DNA of 28,106 bases from Tetmemena sp. SeJ-2015 (lineage: Eukaryota; Ciliophora; Spirotrichea; Sporadotrichida; Oxytrichidae), in NCBI GenBank assembly GCA_027382625.1, contig JAJKFJ010020718.1:1-28106 (forward strand), read 5' to 3'. A program made the translations under genes and the position numbers. Within the stretch, counting starts at the first letter, position 1. Every line of letters begins with the position of its first letter. Positions 27,880 through 28,106 of this stretch are shown here, piece by piece. The notes beneath the pieces are model-generated. The model was not told where the DNA came from, did no database searches, and saw nothing but the letters and a program-made list of their open reading frames with translations.

Positions 27880-28106
27880 TAATATTGTCATCCCGGAATC
27901 AGTTAAGCTTTCTTGTCCCAAGTTCAAACTGGAGGAGGCTTGACTTTCAAACTAAGAAGGTGAACGTTGGAAATCTCATGAGAGAAGGAATCTACTGCTA
28001 GGATCAAGAGATACAGAGCTGATGACTAAGAGAATACTAGGAACTCAACTCAACAAAAGTAAACAAAAAGAAAAAGAATAACAAAAAGAATAAGAATAAG
28101 AACAAA
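27880..28106 (+). CDS. coding-like stretch running off the window, unknown product
   Basis: One plus-strand frame reads VIPESVKLSCPKFKLEEA, a TGA, then LSNQEGERWKSHERRNLLLG, then SRDTELMTKRILGTQLN and a Lys/Gln/Glu tail in which four TAA codons would be Gln. Another plus frame is open over 27890-28015. Which is real cannot be decided by eye; the sequence continues beyond the window. Confidence 0.3.

Noticed and set aside
27753..28001. 82-codon plus-strand frame
   Set aside because: Its first part is antisense to the RING block; the remainder competes with another open plus frame, so it is not a reliable gene.
1..28106. Euplotes origin (TGA as Cys, Tec elements)
   Set aside because: Conserved domains require TAA/TAG as Gln, which are stops in Euplotes, and the aligned TGA sites do not face Cys.
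1..28106. tRNA, rRNA or CRISPR features
   Set aside because: No cloverleaf, rRNA signature or regularly spaced repeat array was seen; the direct repeats present are pointer-like pairs or target duplications.

Overview
The window looks like micronuclear (germline) DNA of a ciliate that reads UAA and UAG as glutamine, most likely a hypotrich spirotrich of the Oxytricha/Stylonychia kind. Three things support this. (1) No frame is long under the standard code, yet conserved domains (RING, B-box, TLDc) read cleanly when TAA/TAG are taken as Gln, and several TAR codons fall at equivalent places in paralogous copies. (2) Coding DNA comes in short blocks separated by very AT-rich DNA, and short direct repeats at block edges behave like pointers: a 10-bp repeat splits a TLDc domain and a 13-bp repeat brackets a 115-bp segment. 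(3) The rest is dense with small inverted-repeat transposons, a foldback element and a SINE-like retroposon. The genus is an inference.

Left part (1-9 kb): TLDc copy A lies on the minus strand in two blocks (2910-3152 and 1718-1976). Then come broken coding-like stretches at 3.57-4.16 kb (+) and 5.98-6.42 kb (-), and three copies of a 377-417 bp TATAG-ended element; a fourth lies at 10.57 kb.

Middle part (9-17.2 kb): a coding segment at 9.5-10.4 kb is interrupted by a SINE-like insertion with a 16-bp target duplication. It is followed by a GC-rich 0.6-kb foldback element, a second inverted-repeat element, and a 4.2-kb region bounded by TATAGG inverted repeats. That region holds a RING block (copy C), a 333-bp MITE, a smaller relative of the bounding element, and several frameshifted coding-like stretches.

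Right part (17.2-28.1 kb): a terminal-inverted-repeat element with an internal frame carries a nested second SINE-like copy. Next are a decayed ubiquitin-like fragment, the second 333-bp MITE, a gene with a 115-bp IES-like insert, and the four-block minus-strand copy B of a RING / B-box / coiled-coil / TLDc gene (27.82 down to 23.59 kb).

The most coherent gene is the tripartite-motif-like protein with a C-terminal TLDc domain. By family it would be a ubiquitin-ligase-like front end on an OXR1/TLDc-type module. Copy B has two in-frame TGA codons and may be a pseudogene. Copies A and C have none in their homologous parts and could be pieces of one gene split by about 10 kb. Only TGA stops translation in this code, so open frames of 50-90 codons arise by chance; coding calls without homology have low confidence. 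No tRNA, rRNA or CRISPR was seen.
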